Positions 5,208 through 5,267 of a stretch of DNA of 5,267 bases are shown one piece after another. The number at the start of each line of letters is the position of its first letter. Positions within the stretch are counted from its first letter, which is position 1. The notes beneath the pieces were generated by a model. That model saw only the letters and a list, made by a program, of their open reading frames with translations, was not told where the DNA came from and ran no database searches. The translations under genes and the position numbers were made by a program. Source of the DNA: Rhizobium sp. Q54 (GTDB lineage Bacteria; Pseudomonadota; Alphaproteobacteria; Rhizobiales; Beijerinckiaceae); contig CAMDKB010000330.1 of assembly GCA_945901195.1 (NCBI GenBank), positions 1 through 5,267 of the forward strand, given 5' to 3'.

Positions 5208-5267
5208 ATGTCTTTGCCTATTCCCCTGCGCGCGGATTTCGACGCGAAAACGCTTCGGAGTTTGGCG
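5208..5267 (+). CDS. IS630-family transposase, N-terminal 20 codons only
   Basis: The frame opens with ATG 5208 after a strong ribosome site and reads MSLPIPLRADFDAKTLRSLA before the window ends. The pattern 'M-S-x-P-x-P-L-R-x-D-F-D-A-x-x-L-R-x-L-A' is what I recall from the start of alphaproteobacterial IS630 transposases, which continue with an N-terminal helix-turn-helix and a DDE catalytic domain. Neither of those domains is inside the window, so integrity cannot be judged. Twenty residues are thin evidence. A different helix-turn-helix protein is the main alternative. Confidence 0.6.
   Translation, partial: MSLPIPLRADFDAKTLRSLA

Larger units (their letters stand above)
5050..5267 (+). 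mobile_element. Left part of a probable IS630-family insertion sequence, boundary unresolved
   Basis: The start of a transposase-like reading frame at 5208, oriented rightward, implies an IS630-type element that continues past the window. IS630 elements insert at TA and duplicate it. A TA directly follows the yqeY stop (5050-5051) and others occur near 5121-5123, but no terminal inverted repeat can be confirmed without the right end. The left boundary is therefore somewhere between 5050 and about 5180; the coordinates given are the widest reasonable span. Confidence 0.45.

Noticed and set aside
1..5267. CRISPR arrays, rRNA genes, toxin-antitoxin pairs or phage-defence genes
   Set aside because: No spaced direct repeats, rRNA signatures or matching protein motifs were seen on either strand.

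Overview
This 5.3-kb window looks like ordinary chromosome from an alphaproteobacterium with moderately high GC. The lineage call rests on the CarA sequence, which has the N-terminal extension with a Trp followed by a TAVLVLADGT-type strand and the EEDIETVN stretch. It also rests on carA lying back to back with a GatB/YqeY-family gene, an arrangement I remember from alphaproteobacterial genomes in which dnaG and rpoD usually follow. Genus cannot be read from the sequence.

Layout: (1) Positions 1-243 (+) hold the C-terminal end of a VOC/glyoxalase-fold protein. (2) Positions 450-2207 (-), convergent with it, encode a 585-aa thiamine-diphosphate (ThDP) enzyme of the acetolactate-synthase/benzoylformate-decarboxylase superfamily with unknown substrate. 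(3) Positions 2404-2946 (+), divergent from it, encode a four-helix inner-membrane protein of the YqhA/UPF0114 family. A sigma70-like promoter lies in the gap before it. (4) Positions 2947-3218 form a convergent gap with a possible carA terminator and an unassigned promoter-like pair. (5) Positions 3219-4433 (-) encode CarA, the glutaminase subunit of carbamoyl-phosphate synthase. Its 5' leader can fold strongly and its start codon is uncertain. (6) Positions 4600-5049 (+), divergent from carA, encode a GatB/YqeY-domain protein. (7) Positions 5050-5267 are dense in dyad symmetry, including a near-perfect 30-bp palindrome, and end in the first 20 codons of what looks like an IS630-family transposase that runs off the window.

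The genes do not form a single pathway. carA supplies ammonia from glutamine to CarB, which is not adjacent here, for pyrimidine and arginine synthesis. The YqeY-type gene is linked to tRNA-dependent amidotransferase biology only by domain homology. The ThDP enzyme, the VOC protein and YqhA are each in separate transcription units. No clearly new multi-gene system is visible. The points most worth a second look are the carA leader and start region, the 30-bp palindrome with the insertion-sequence junction behind yqeY, and the unassigned ThDP enzyme.
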